Shown here piece by piece: positions 45,202 through 54,123 of a stretch of DNA of 64,000 nucleotides (the stretch's first letter is position 1; every line of letters begins with the position of its first letter). The notes beneath the pieces were generated by a model. That model ran no database searches, was not told the origin of the DNA, and saw only the letters and a list, made by a program, of their open reading frames with translations. The stretch comes from JAWPMT01 sp965267435 (lineage in GTDB: Bacteria; Bacteroidota; Bacteroidia; Cytophagales; Cyclobacteriaceae): contig OZ253960.1 of the NCBI GenBank assembly GCA_965267435.1, forward strand, positions 2,418,001 through 2,482,000. Reading direction: 5' to 3'. The translations under genes and the position numbers were made by a program.

Positions 45202-45792
45202 TCAGTTTCGGCGGTTCAGTTCGTCGCGAAGCTTGGCAGCTTGCTCGTAGTCTTCATTGTTGAGTGCATCGTCCAACAACTCCCTCAACCGGTCGGACGA
45301 CATATCACTGAGCTTCGTTGGATTCTCTTCGGCAGCTTTCAATTCCTCTATTTCACTGGCGATCTCCGCATCCCCCTCATCCGTGAGGACAATGCCAGCC
45401 TCCTCCATGATCTCTTCATTGGTGTAGATCGACACCCCAAACCTCAGCCCAATAGCGATGGCGTCTGATGGCCTGGAATCAATCTCGACACGCCCATTCA
45501 TACCTTCACAAACAATCTTGGCAAAGAACACACCTTCCTTCAGATCGGATATGTAGATCTCTTTGATCTCGTAGTTGAAGTTCATGGCAAAAGAGCGAAA
45601 CAGGTCATGCGTCATCGGCCTATTGGGAGCGATCTTCTCTATCTCGATCGCAATGGCCTGCGCCTCGAACATCCCAATGATGATGGGAAGGCGTCGATTG
45701 CCACCTGTCTCTCCCAGCACCAACGCGAAAGACCCCGATTGGGACTGACTGGAAGACAGCCCTAGTATTTCTAGTTTTATTCGATCAGCCAT
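45202..45792 (-). CDS. Bifunctional nuclease family protein with UVR domain
   Basis: A 196-residue protein. The first 135 residues form the DUF151/bifunctional nuclease domain: FALVLGETGGNRRLPIIIGMFEAQAIAIEIE, RPMTHDLF and IDSRPSDAIAIGLRF. The C-terminus carries a UVR-type helical motif (LRELLDDALNNEDYEQAAKLRDELNRR), a combination seen in Bacteroidota. Related plant and bacterial proteins have shown DNase and RNase activity, but the cellular task is uncertain. It is tightly packed behind etfA, 3 bases away. Confidence 0.87.
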   Translation of the reverse strand: MADRIKLEILGLSSSQSQSGSFALVLGETGGNRRLPIIIGMFEAQAIAIEIEKIAPNRPMTHDLFRSFAMNFNYEIKEIYISDLKEGVFFAKIVCEGMNGRVEIDSRPSDAIAIGLRFGVSIYTNEEIMEEAGIVLTDEGDAEIASEIEELKAAEENPTKLSDMSSDRLRELLDDALNNEDYEQAAKLRDELNRRN

Positions 45793-45795
45793 TCG

Positions 45796-46749
45796 CTACT
45801 TGCTCGCTTTTATCGCCTCGGTCAACTTCGGAAGCACATCAAAAGCATCTCCAATAATACCGTAATCGGCAGCTTTGAAAAACGGTGCCTCTCCGTCTTT
45901 GTTGATGACAAGGATATACTTGGAGGAGTTCACCCCAGCCAAATGCTGGATAGCTCCCGAAATACCAACAGCTACGTAAAGGGACGGAGCCACTTTGACA
46001 CCCGTCTGGCCCACATGTTCGTGGTGAGGGCGCCAATCCATGTCTGATACCGGCTTACTACAACCAGTGGCCGCACCAAGTTCCTTGGCGAGGTCCTCAA
46101 TCATGCCCCAATTCTCTGGACCTTTCAGCCCTCGGCCTCCGGAAACGACGATATCCGCCTCCGGCAACAACACTTCGCCTGTGGCCTTTTCCTGCTTTGT
46201 GATTGTGACAGTAAAATCCCCGTCGTCGAGAGCAGGGGAAAAAGGAACAACCTCGGCATCACCCTGGTCTTCCTTGATCACTGAAGCATTCTTTTTCAGC
46301 GTCAATATTTTGTTATCTCCTTTCACCTCGGTCATGGCAAAAGCCTTACCCGTGTAAATGCTGCGCTTCACGACGAAGCCATTAGATGTGTCGGGAAGCT
46401 CTGCGACATTGGACACAAGGGCGGCGTCCGTCTTGATAGCAATCCTGGCAGAAATGGGATCCCCAAATGAGGATTTTGCCATTACCAAAAGGTTGGCTCC
46501 CTCCTGCCCCATCGCCTCAGCCACTGCCCGAGAGTAGGCCATAATATTAGGCTGTGCCAACTTCTCATCGGACACCTGTAAAATCTTTGATGCACCAGCC
46601 GCACCTACCGACTTCAAATCCTCATCACCCACCTGACCAAAGATGATCGCAGTCACTTCGGCCTCTACGTCTGAGGCATAGCTAACAGCTTCCAGCGAAG
46701 ACTTCTTTACATGCCCCTCATCCAACTCGACAAATACCAATGCGCTCAT
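45796..46749 (-). CDS. etfA: Electron transfer flavoprotein alpha subunit
   Basis: A 317-residue subunit that binds FAD and passes electrons from acyl-CoA and other dehydrogenases to ETF-quinone oxidoreductase. The C-terminal FAD domain is complete: ADIVVSGGRGLKGPENW, ATGCSKPVSDMDWRPHHEHVGQTG, PSLYVAVGISGAIQHLAG and ILVINKDGEAPFFKAADYGIIGD. The usual serine-arginine before the dinucleotide motif is CSKP here instead of SRP, a small deviation. It begins 2 bases after etfB. Confidence 0.95.
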   Translation of the reverse strand: MSALVFVELDEGHVKKSSLEAVSYASDVEAEVTAIIFGQVGDEDLKSVGAAGASKILQVSDEKLAQPNIMAYSRAVAEAMGQEGANLLVMAKSSFGDPISARIAIKTDAALVSNVAELPDTSNGFVVKRSIYTGKAFAMTEVKGDNKILTLKKNASVIKEDQGDAEVVPFSPALDDGDFTVTITKQEKATGEVLLPEADIVVSGGRGLKGPENWGMIEDLAKELGAATGCSKPVSDMDWRPHHEHVGQTGVKVAPSLYVAVGISGAIQHLAGVNSSKYILVINKDGEAPFFKAADYGIIGDAFDVLPKLTEAIKASK

Positions 46750-46751
46750 CC

Positions 46752-47489
46752 TTAAATAACTTTAGCTTCGTTCTTCAATAGATCTACCAATTCCTGCACA
46801 TTGTCAGGGTCTATCATTTTCACATCGCCCTTTGCAGGGGGTAGTTCATAATTGTTGACCTCTGTCCTCGTTTCGTCGCTGTCGGGATCGATGACGTTCA
46901 AGGGCTTGCTTCTCGCAGACATAATCCCTCGCATGTTCGGGATCTTCCACTCAGCAATGGGCTCCTGACAACCTGCCACAAAAGGCAGTGACAGCTCCAT
47001 GTATTCCTTGCCCCCTTCGATCTCGCGAGAAATCTTGGCCTTGTCACCTTCGATGTCGAGGGTCATGACTGGTGATACCGATGGCATCCCAAGCAACTCC
47101 CCAACCATACCATGTACCTGACCGCCATTGAAGTCGATCGACTCACGCCCCATAAGGATCAAGTCATAACCACCGTCTTTTGCGGCATTGGCAATTTGAC
47201 GAGCTACGAAAAAGGCATCTGAGGGAATTGCATTGACCCGAATCGCATCATCGGCACCAATGGCCAACGCTTTGCGAATGGTCGGCTCCGTTTCGGCCTC
47301 ACCGACATTGAGAACTGTGATCGTCCCACCTAACTGCTCCTTCAATTCAACTGCCCGCGCCAGTGCGTAGTCGTCATAAGGTCCGATGATATATTGCACA
47401 CCGTTCGAATCGAATTTGGTGTTGTTATCAGTAAAGGCAATTTTCGAAGTAGTGTCCGGTACGTGCGTGATACAGACCAGTATTTTCAT
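46752..47489 (-). CDS. etfB: Electron transfer flavoprotein beta subunit
   Basis: A 245-residue AMP-binding ETF subunit. It begins MKILVCITHVPDTTSKI, then has YIIGPYDDYALARAVELKEQLGG and ADDAIRV, with the segment DLILMGRESIDFNGGQVHGMVGELLGMP that forms the AMP and partner contact. It pairs with EtfA in the cytoplasm to feed electrons to the respiratory chain. It is the first gene of the minus-strand unit and divergent from the small TPR gene, with a 78-base spacer. Confidence 0.95.
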   Translation of the reverse strand: MKILVCITHVPDTTSKIAFTDNNTKFDSNGVQYIIGPYDDYALARAVELKEQLGGTITVLNVGEAETEPTIRKALAIGADDAIRVNAIPSDAFFVARQIANAAKDGGYDLILMGRESIDFNGGQVHGMVGELLGMPSVSPVMTLDIEGDKAKISREIEGGKEYMELSLPFVAGCQEPIAEWKIPNMRGIMSARSKPLNVIDPDSDETRTEVNNYELPPAKGDVKMIDPDNVQELVDLLKNEAKVI

Positions 47490-47567
47490 ATATGCAGGAA
47501 GTGGTTTTTTTGATTTATTTGAGGCGTGAAGTTAGTCAATAATGGCATATAATAAAATCAAGAACAA

Positions 47568-47891
47568 TTGAAGGATCAACGCATCAATCAACTCGAAAAA
47601 TACCTTCAGGAGGACCCGGAAGACACATTTTCCCTTTATGCGCTGGCACTCGAACTTCAGGAATTAGACCCTTCCCGAACGCGTCAGCTGTTCGATCATT
47701 TGCTTGTCAAACATCCCGACTATGAAGGCACTTACTACCATGCTGCAGCCTTCTTCACAGAACAAGGTGAAACTGATAGAGCACGGGAAATTTATGAGAA
47801 GGGAATCACCGTATTGACCAAAAAGAAAAGCATGAAGGCCTTGCATGAATTGCAAAACGCATATCAGAACTTCCTCTTTGAGGAGCACTAG
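47568..47891 (+). CDS. Small TPR protein
   Basis: A 107-residue helical protein with about two to three TPR motifs (FSLYALALELQELDPSRTRQLF, TYYHAAAFFTEQGETDRAREIYEKG). The start is TTG at 47568, since no in-frame ATG precedes the conserved part. TPRs mediate protein contacts; the partner is unknown. The last 4 bases overlap the convergent oxidoreductase gene. Confidence 0.78.
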   Translation: MKDQRINQLEKYLQEDPEDTFSLYALALELQELDPSRTRQLFDHLLVKHPDYEGTYYHAAAFFTEQGETDRAREIYEKGITVLTKKKSMKALHELQNAYQNFLFEEH

Positions 47892-48874
47892 TCGATTGTC
47901 AGTACAATCTTGCCAAAATGGTCCTTTTCCTTGAACCTGTCAAAGGCTGCCTCACAGTCATCGAGGGAATACACTTTGTCAATGACGGGCCGTATTTCTT
48001 TTTCGCTGAAAAGTGCCAGCATCCGATCGAATTCCTCTGGTGAACCCATTGTGGAGCCATGTATGGACACTTGCGACCAGAAGAGTCTGCGAACATCCAG
48101 ATCTCTGGGCTTACCAGCAGTCGCACCATAGATAACAATGCGTCCCCCGGGTGCCATCAGCTTTAAGTAAAGGCCAAGTCCGTCTCCTCCGGAACCATCT
48201 ATCACCACATCAAATGGTCCTCCGTTATTGAGCGCTTCTTTCTCCCAACCATCTGACCTATAGTTGAAACCGCCGCTGGCTCCTAGTTCCATAGATCGCT
48301 CGATCTTAGTCGGGCTACTGCTCGTGACATATACTGTAGCTCCTAATGCTTTGGCAATGGCAAGCGCATACTGGGACACACCTCCTCCAGCACCAGTCAC
48401 TAAAACCCTGCTCCCCGCCGTGATTTGACCTTTTGTAGTACAAGCCCTGTAGGCCGTGAGAGCCGCCAATGGAATCGCAGCCGCCTCTACCGTAGAGAGA
48501 TGGTCAGGCTTCAAATGTATCTGGGAAAGATCAGCCACCAGGTACTCCGCCAATGTCCCGTCTACCGGCAAACCCAAAATGGAATAATCGGGCCCTTGGG
48601 CTAAAGGGCTGTCACCCCAATTCAAGCTGGGATTGATGATCACCTCCTTGCTGACCCATTCCTCTGGACCTTCCTCCACGATACCACACCCATCAGAACC
48701 CAAGGTCACCCCAGCCACAATTCCCGGGTACAGACTCTCTCGCACCCACTGATCGCGACGGTTCAAGGCGGCGGCATGCATCTTTATGAGGCACTGGTTG
48801 GGTCCAGGTGTGGGTCGACTCTTTTCAGTGAGATGGACGGCGCCTGTCTCGTCTTTTGTACAAACAGCCTTCAC
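47888..48874 (-). CDS. MDR-family oxidoreductase (quinone oxidoreductase-like)
   Basis: A 328-residue medium-chain dehydrogenase with GTG start. The catalytic domain has MHAAALNRRDQWVRESLYPG and VTLGSDGCGIVEEG; the Rossmann part has RVLVTGAGGGVSQYALAIAKALGATVYVTSSS and GRIVIYGATAG. The structural zinc cysteine cluster and the catalytic zinc ligands of alcohol dehydrogenases are not evident, so a zinc-free NADPH quinone or enoyl reductase is more likely. The substrate is not determined. It ends the dnaB unit, 3 bases after dnaB. Confidence 0.85.
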   Translation of the reverse strand: MKAVCTKDETGAVHLTEKSRPTPGPNQCLIKMHAAALNRRDQWVRESLYPGIVAGVTLGSDGCGIVEEGPEEWVSKEVIINPSLNWGDSPLAQGPDYSILGLPVDGTLAEYLVADLSQIHLKPDHLSTVEAAAIPLAALTAYRACTTKGQITAGSRVLVTGAGGGVSQYALAIAKALGATVYVTSSSPTKIERSMELGASGGFNYRSDGWEKEALNNGGPFDVVIDGSGGDGLGLYLKLMAPGGRIVIYGATAGKPRDLDVRRLFWSQVSIHGSTMGSPEEFDRMLALFSEKEIRPVIDKVYSLDDCEAAFDRFKEKDHFGKIVLTID

Positions 48875-48877
48875 GAC

Positions 48878-50419
48878 TTAAAAGGGGATTTCGTCGTCAT
48901 CTTTCTCATTCTTGTCATTGGCCTTGCTGGGCAGGGTGATAGTGTAATCTGTATTTCCCCCAGTTGTTGGGAAACTTGTACCATACGAATCAGCACCGCC
49001 GATATCCTCCAGATCCGTAAACTTGGTGAATTTGCCAATAAACTTGAGCTGCACATTTTCGAGGCGGCCGTTCCTATGTTTCGCAATGATCACCTCACCC
49101 GTACCCGCGAGAGGGGTACCATCTTCGCCTTCAGTAATTCCGTAGTACTCAGGTCGGTAGAGGAACATCACCATATCGGCATCCTGCTCAATGGAACCTG
49201 ATTCACGAAGGTCAGAGAGCTGTGGTTTCTTGTCTCCGCCGCGTGTCTCCACGGCACGACTCAACTGCGATAGTGCGAGCACTGGCACATTGAGTTCCTT
49301 GGCGATGCCTTTCAGTGCCCGGGATATGGAGGCAATTTCCTGTTCCCTGTTGCCACCCGCATTCTTGGATGCGTCGCCTGTCATCAGCTGCAGGTAGTCA
49401 ATGATGATCAGCTTCACACCGTGTTGAGCGACTAGTCTCCGCGACTTTGCTCGTAGTTCCAGGATACTTAATCCCGGTGTATCGTCGATGAAGATGGGCG
49501 CCTCCGACAGCTTCGAGGTTTTGTGAAGCAACTGCTCCCACTCGTAATCCTTGAGGTCACCCCTCTTGATTTTTTCACTTTCCAATTCAGCTTCTGCTGA
49601 AATCAATCTGTTGACAAGCTGCACCGAAGACATCTCCAGTGAAAAGATCGCCACCGCACTGCCAAAGTCCAGTGCCGCATTCCTTAGCGCAGAAAGTACA
49701 AAGGCCGTCTTACCCATACCAGGTCGGGCAGCAATGATAACCAGGTCTGACGCCTGCCACCCCGAAGTCACACGATCCAGTGCAGTGAATCCACTAGGTA
49801 CTCCCGTCAAGCCATCTTCCCTGTTCTTGCGCTCCTCGATCTCCTGGATAGCCATGTTCAGGAGCGTACTCATCTTGTCGTAGTTTTTTCGAATATGAGA
49901 CTCTGACACATCGAAGAGGGATTGCTCCGCCCTATCCAAAAGTCTGAAAACGTCTATCGTATCCTCGTATGCGTCGTGTTGGATCTCTGTGGATATCCGG
50001 ATCAACTCTCTCTTGATCGACTGCTCAGCAATGATCCGGGCATGGTATTCGATGTTGGCAGCTGAGTTGACCTTGGTTGTAAGTTCAGCAATGTAGTACG
50101 CTCCCCCTACTCCCTCGAGCTTGCCATTCTTCCGCAGTTGATGCACAACTGTCTTAATATCAACAGGTTCGCTGTTATTAAACAGCTGAACAATGGCCTC
50201 GTAGATGTACCTGTGTGCGTCTCTGTAGAAACTCTCTGCTTTCAGAATATCTATGACAGTGGAGAGCGCATCTCGCTCCAACATCAGGGCTCCAAGGACG
50301 GCTTCTTCGATATCCACCGCTTGTGGTGGCATTTTGCCGAGTTGGCTCGAAAGCTCGGCAACTTCTAATCTTCTGGTTTTCTGCCTGACCCTTACAGCTT
50401 CTGATTGTTTGCTCTCCAT
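48878..50419 (-). CDS. dnaB: Replicative DNA helicase DnaB
   Basis: A 513-residue hexameric helicase that unwinds DNA at the replication fork. The N-terminal domain starts PPQAVDIEEAVLGALMLERDAL. The RecA-like domain has Walker A AARPGMGKTAFVLSA, the Walker B LIIIDYLQLM, the SRALKGIAKELNVPVLALSQLSR stretch and DLRESGSIEQDADMVMFLYR. The C-terminal tail is acidic and ends DDDEIPF. No intein or insertion is seen. It is divergent from the exonuclease gene with a 343-base spacer. Confidence 0.97.
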   Translation of the reverse strand: MESKQSEAVRVRQKTRRLEVAELSSQLGKMPPQAVDIEEAVLGALMLERDALSTVIDILKAESFYRDAHRYIYEAIVQLFNNSEPVDIKTVVHQLRKNGKLEGVGGAYYIAELTTKVNSAANIEYHARIIAEQSIKRELIRISTEIQHDAYEDTIDVFRLLDRAEQSLFDVSESHIRKNYDKMSTLLNMAIQEIEERKNREDGLTGVPSGFTALDRVTSGWQASDLVIIAARPGMGKTAFVLSALRNAALDFGSAVAIFSLEMSSVQLVNRLISAEAELESEKIKRGDLKDYEWEQLLHKTSKLSEAPIFIDDTPGLSILELRAKSRRLVAQHGVKLIIIDYLQLMTGDASKNAGGNREQEIASISRALKGIAKELNVPVLALSQLSRAVETRGGDKKPQLSDLRESGSIEQDADMVMFLYRPEYYGITEGEDGTPLAGTGEVIIAKHRNGRLENVQLKFIGKFTKFTDLEDIGGADSYGTSFPTTGGNTDYTITLPSKANDKNEKDDDEIPF

Positions 50420-50762
50420 CTTGACGTAGTTTCTGCTTGGTTTTCTTTGAACGGGAGGACAAACCTAGCACAAAGGCGACGCCCAGTCGTTCCCCAAACT
50501 CATTAAAAGTTACCCTTTTTTATTCAACGAAAGAACTACCATAATTCACATGAATTAGTGGAAAAGCAACGCACTTATCAACAGGCCAAATTTGGTACGC
50601 TTTCAATTTGTCTTATTTTAGCACGGCGCAAAAAAAACGTGCGTACAGCACAAGGATCACGTAGCTGCGAACAAACAAGTGTTGCGGATGCGTTACTAAA
50701 AATAGTCAACATCAATACGGAGATGTTCGGCCAAGGAATGACCACCCTACAACTACAAAATT
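50420..50762. other. Spacer between divergent dnaB and exonuclease genes
   Basis: This 343-base AT-rich spacer contains one clean palindrome, TAATTCA-CA-TGAATTA at 50542-50557, that may be an operator. A TTATCAACA at 50575 differs by one base from a DnaA box but stands alone. No RNA gene or clear promoter pair is recognised. Confidence 0.5.
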
Positions 50763-51572
50763 TTGAAACTCAATCTTCGAAGTCCTCTCGTCGTTTTCGA
50801 CCTGGAAACGACAGGCACCAGTATTGTTAACGACCGTATTATTGAAATTGCCATGGTCAAAATCCTTCCCTCTGGGGAAGAAACTGAAAAGACCCGGCGA
50901 CTCAATCCGACCATTAAAATCCCCAAAGAAACAAGCCTGATCCATGGTATCTACGACGAGGATGTCAAGGACGAGCCGACCTTCAAGCAAGTAGCCAGAT
51001 CCATGGCCCAATTCCTCGAGGGCTGCGATCTCGCGGGATTCAACATCTTGAAGTTTGATGTACCCATGTTGGTAGAAGAGTTTCTTCGAGCCAACGTGGA
51101 TTTTGAGGTAGACAACCGCAGGTTGCTGGATGCACAGAAGATCTTCCACCTAATGGAGAAGCGTAACCTCGCGGCAGCACTCAAGTTTTACACAGGCCAG
51201 GAACTCGTCAACGCTCACAATGCCCTTGCCGATACGCAAGCAACCGTTGCCGTCTTCAAGGCACAAATCGAAAGATATGAGGGCATGGAAGTACAAGACC
51301 TGCTAGGCAAGAAAATAGGTCACATCGAGAATGATATGGACGTGCTTCACAACCTTACGAACAAAAGAATGATCGACCTTGCGGGCCGGATGATTGTGGA
51401 CGACCAGGGGGTTGAGCGGTTCAACTTTGGCAAACATCGGGGCAAGCCAGTGCTGCAGGTGCTCAAGGACGAGCCCAGCTTCTACGATTGGATGATGAAA
51501 GGTGAGTTCCCACTTGATACTAAGAGAAAATTGACCCAACTTCGATTGAAAGGATTCGGCAAGCAACGGTGA
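50763..51572 (+). CDS. DnaQ-like 3'-5' exonuclease with ExoX-type C-terminal domain
   Basis: A 269-residue DEDDh exonuclease with TTG start. Exo I is VVFDLETTG, Exo II is AGFNILKFDVPML and Exo III is NAHNALADTQATV, so the four acidic residues and the histidine are present. After residue 215 a small domain, FNFGKHRGKPVLQVLKDEPSFYDWM followed by FPLDTKRKL, resembles the C-terminal domain of ExoX-type nucleases. It lacks polymerase and helicase domains. A role in proofreading, repair or nucleic acid turnover is likely. Confidence 0.88.
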   Translation: MKLNLRSPLVVFDLETTGTSIVNDRIIEIAMVKILPSGEETEKTRRLNPTIKIPKETSLIHGIYDEDVKDEPTFKQVARSMAQFLEGCDLAGFNILKFDVPMLVEEFLRANVDFEVDNRRLLDAQKIFHLMEKRNLAAALKFYTGQELVNAHNALADTQATVAVFKAQIERYEGMEVQDLLGKKIGHIENDMDVLHNLTNKRMIDLAGRMIVDDQGVERFNFGKHRGKPVLQVLKDEPSFYDWMMKGEFPLDTKRKLTQLRLKGFGKQR

Positions 51573-51664
51573 CTTGTGCTTTGGGAGACCCCACCATACC
51601 TCGTCAAAAAGTTGCTACCTTTCCCTGAGCTGATTGCCACTATACCTCAAACCAAAAAAGAGCC

Positions 51665-53839
51665 ATGCCAAAGACCATCATTGTTTCCAATCGTCTCCCC
51701 ATCAAGATCAGGCAGGAGAAGAACAACCTGGTATACGCGACAAGCGAAGGGGGGCTCGCGACTGGTCTCGGGTCCATATATAAGGAAGGGGACAACGTCT
51801 GGCTGGGATGGCCGGGACTACCGATCACGAAGAACTCAGTAAAGACTGAGATCACGCAGCACCTCAAAAAGGAAAGCATGCGACCTGTATTCCTCAGCGC
51901 CCAGGAGATAGAAGATTTCTACGAGGGGTTCAGCAATGAGACACTGTGGCCCAACTTCCATTACTTCAATCAGTTCACGGTCTACGACGAATCAATGTGG
52001 AAGGCCTACCAAAAGGTGAACAGAAAGTTTGCGAAGGAAATGGAGCCAATCATCGAGCCCGGTGACACTGTTTGGATCCACGACTACCAGCTCCTGCTAC
52101 TACCGAACATGATCCGGGAGATCATGCCAAATTCTACCATCGGATTCTTCCTACATATCCCTTTCCCCTCTTATGAGTCCTTTCGACTCCTACCCTGGCG
52201 ACGGGAACTGCTGACTGGCATGTTGGGCGCAGACCTCCTCGGTTTCCATACCTATGATGACATGAGGCACTTTTTGTCTTCTGTCAACCGACTGGCAGGG
52301 TTGGGCAATTCCAATGGGCAAATCAACGTGGGCAATCGGCAAGTCCTGGCCGATGCCCTCCCCATGGGTATCGACTATGATAAGTATGCTTCGGTAGCAG
52401 CATCACCTGACACACTTGAGCGTGAAGTTCGTTACCGCATGTCAACGGGGGATCACAAGATTATGCTGTCTATCGATCGCCTCGACTATTCCAAGGGCAT
52501 ACCCCAGCGCCTGAGGGCATTTGAGTGCCTATTGGAGGAAAACAGCCAATATCGGGGGAAGGTATCGCTGCTTATGATCGTTGTGCCCTCCAGAGATACG
52601 GTACCGAAATACGCGCAGCTACGTTCGGAAATCGATCTGCTGGTGGGACGCATCAATGCGAAGTATGGAAGGATGAATTGGACGCCAATCCACTATTTCT
52701 ATCGCAGTTTTCCTCTCCCTGCGCTTTCCGCCTTTTACCGGATGGCTCATGTGGCACTCGTGACGCCCATGCGTGATGGGATGAATCTGGTTTGCAAAGA
52801 ATACATCGCCAGTAGGCTGGACAAAAAAGGCGTCCTGATCTTAAGTGAAATGGCTGGGGCATCCAAGGAGCTTTCTGATGCCATCCTCATCAACCCGAAC
52901 AACCAACAGCAGTTCGTCGAAGCGCTCAAGGAGGCACTGTCCATGCCCGAAAAGGAGCAGACTCAGCGCATGGAGATCATGCAGAAGTCCCTGCAGCGGT
53001 ACAACATCCATCAATGGGTGAAGCTCTTCATGGACCGACTGTCATTTATCAAGAAACAACAAGAAGGGCTTCAGACCCGGCCTTTGACCGAATCTATCCG
53101 GGAAGATATCCTCAATAGCTACAAGTCAGCGAAACAGCGGATCCTGTTTCTGGATTATGACGGTACCCTCGTTGGGTTTCACCCGAACCCCCAGGAGGCA
53201 AAACCGGACAAAGAACTAAAAAGGATCCTTAGCACCCTGACGAAGGACACGAAGAACAAAGTGGTGATCATAAGTGGTCGCGATAAGACAACCCTTGAGG
53301 GGTGGATGGAAGAGTACCCTGTGGACATCATCGCGGAGCATGGGGTGTGGCACAAAGGAACAAAAGGTGACTGGGCCATGATCTCCAACCTCACCGATGT
53401 GTGGAAGGATGAGATACTGACTGTGCTCAATAGCTATGTCGATCGTACCCCTGGCTCATTTGTGGAGCAAAAGGATTACTCGCTGGTATGGCATTATAGA
53501 AAGGTCGAAACTGGGCTTGGTGAAATCAGAACGCGTGAATTGACAAGCCATCTGAAGTACATCACCAACGACAAGGACCTGCAAGTGCTCGAAGGAGATA
53601 TGGTCGTGGAGATCAAAAATTCCCAGGTGAATAAGGGGAAAGCCGCACAGAAATGGCTACTCAGCAATAAGGGAGACTTTATTATGGCTTGTGGCGATGA
53701 CTGGACTGACGAAGACACCTTCAAGAGCATGCCGCCGGAATCGCACACCATCAAAGTAGGAGGTCTTTCCAGTGCTGCAAAATATCGCGTCCAGAGCTAC
53801 AAGGAAATCCGCGTTCTGCTTCAAAGTTTAGGCGCTTAG
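51665..53839 (+). CDS. Fused trehalose-6-phosphate synthase / trehalose-phosphatase
   Basis: A 724-residue bifunctional enzyme. Residues 1-465 are a GT20 synthase: IIVSNRLPIKIR, WIHDYQLLLLPNMIRE, GFFLHIPFPSYESFRLLPWR, LGFHTYDDMRHFLS, PMGIDYDKY and DRLDYSKGIPQRL. Residues 490-720 are a HAD phosphatase with the nucleophile motif FLDYDGTLVGF near D497, VVIISGRDK, IIAEHGVW and the metal-binding ACGDDWTDEDTF. UDP-glucose and glucose-6-phosphate are joined to trehalose-6-phosphate, which the second domain dephosphorylates. The product is a compatible solute. A K+ channel gene follows 284 bases later, and the spacer shows only that gene's promoter. Confidence 0.94.
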   Translation: MPKTIIVSNRLPIKIRQEKNNLVYATSEGGLATGLGSIYKEGDNVWLGWPGLPITKNSVKTEITQHLKKESMRPVFLSAQEIEDFYEGFSNETLWPNFHYFNQFTVYDESMWKAYQKVNRKFAKEMEPIIEPGDTVWIHDYQLLLLPNMIREIMPNSTIGFFLHIPFPSYESFRLLPWRRELLTGMLGADLLGFHTYDDMRHFLSSVNRLAGLGNSNGQINVGNRQVLADALPMGIDYDKYASVAASPDTLEREVRYRMSTGDHKIMLSIDRLDYSKGIPQRLRAFECLLEENSQYRGKVSLLMIVVPSRDTVPKYAQLRSEIDLLVGRINAKYGRMNWTPIHYFYRSFPLPALSAFYRMAHVALVTPMRDGMNLVCKEYIASRLDKKGVLILSEMAGASKELSDAILINPNNQQQFVEALKEALSMPEKEQTQRMEIMQKSLQRYNIHQWVKLFMDRLSFIKKQQEGLQTRPLTESIREDILNSYKSAKQRILFLDYDGTLVGFHPNPQEAKPDKELKRILSTLTKDTKNKVVIISGRDKTTLEGWMEEYPVDIIAEHGVWHKGTKGDWAMISNLTDVWKDEILTVLNSYVDRTPGSFVEQKDYSLVWHYRKVETGLGEIRTRELTSHLKYITNDKDLQVLEGDMVVEIKNSQVNKGKAAQKWLLSNKGDFIMACGDDWTDEDTFKSMPPESHTIKVGGLSSAAKYRVQSYKEIRVLLQSLGA

Positions 53840-54075
53840 GCCGATCAGTTGACGGCGTATCACATCGGTATCTGCAAACGTCACGATGGCCGGTTAGTGA
53901 GCCACCAAGCAGTCGTACGAAAAATACAATCCCTCCAGCCTGAAGGCCTTGTGTGTCAACAACACATTTGGTGTCATGATTTGTGAGTATCATACAAACA
54001 CCTCAGGATTTTGCAGAATTTCAGACCTATCGGTCTATTTGAATAATACAAATTGACCATTGAGTCATCTCGCTG

Positions 54076-54105
54076 TTTGCAAAACCGGCGATTTCCTTAT
54101 ATTTG
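54076..54105 (+). promoter_or_regulatory. Near-consensus Bacteroidota promoter of the K+ channel gene
   Basis: TTTG at 54076-54079 and TATATTTG at 54098-54105 are 18 bases apart, matching the TTTG / TAnnTTTG arrangement of the primary Bacteroidota sigma factor. The -7 box ends 18 bases before the ATG. Confidence 0.82.
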
Positions 54106-54123
54106 GCATAAGCCGTCTAGTCT

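Noticed and set aside
50575..50583. TTATCAACA near dnaB as a replication-origin signal
   Set aside because: It is a single copy with one mismatch to a DnaA box, without clustered boxes or an AT-rich unwinding element.
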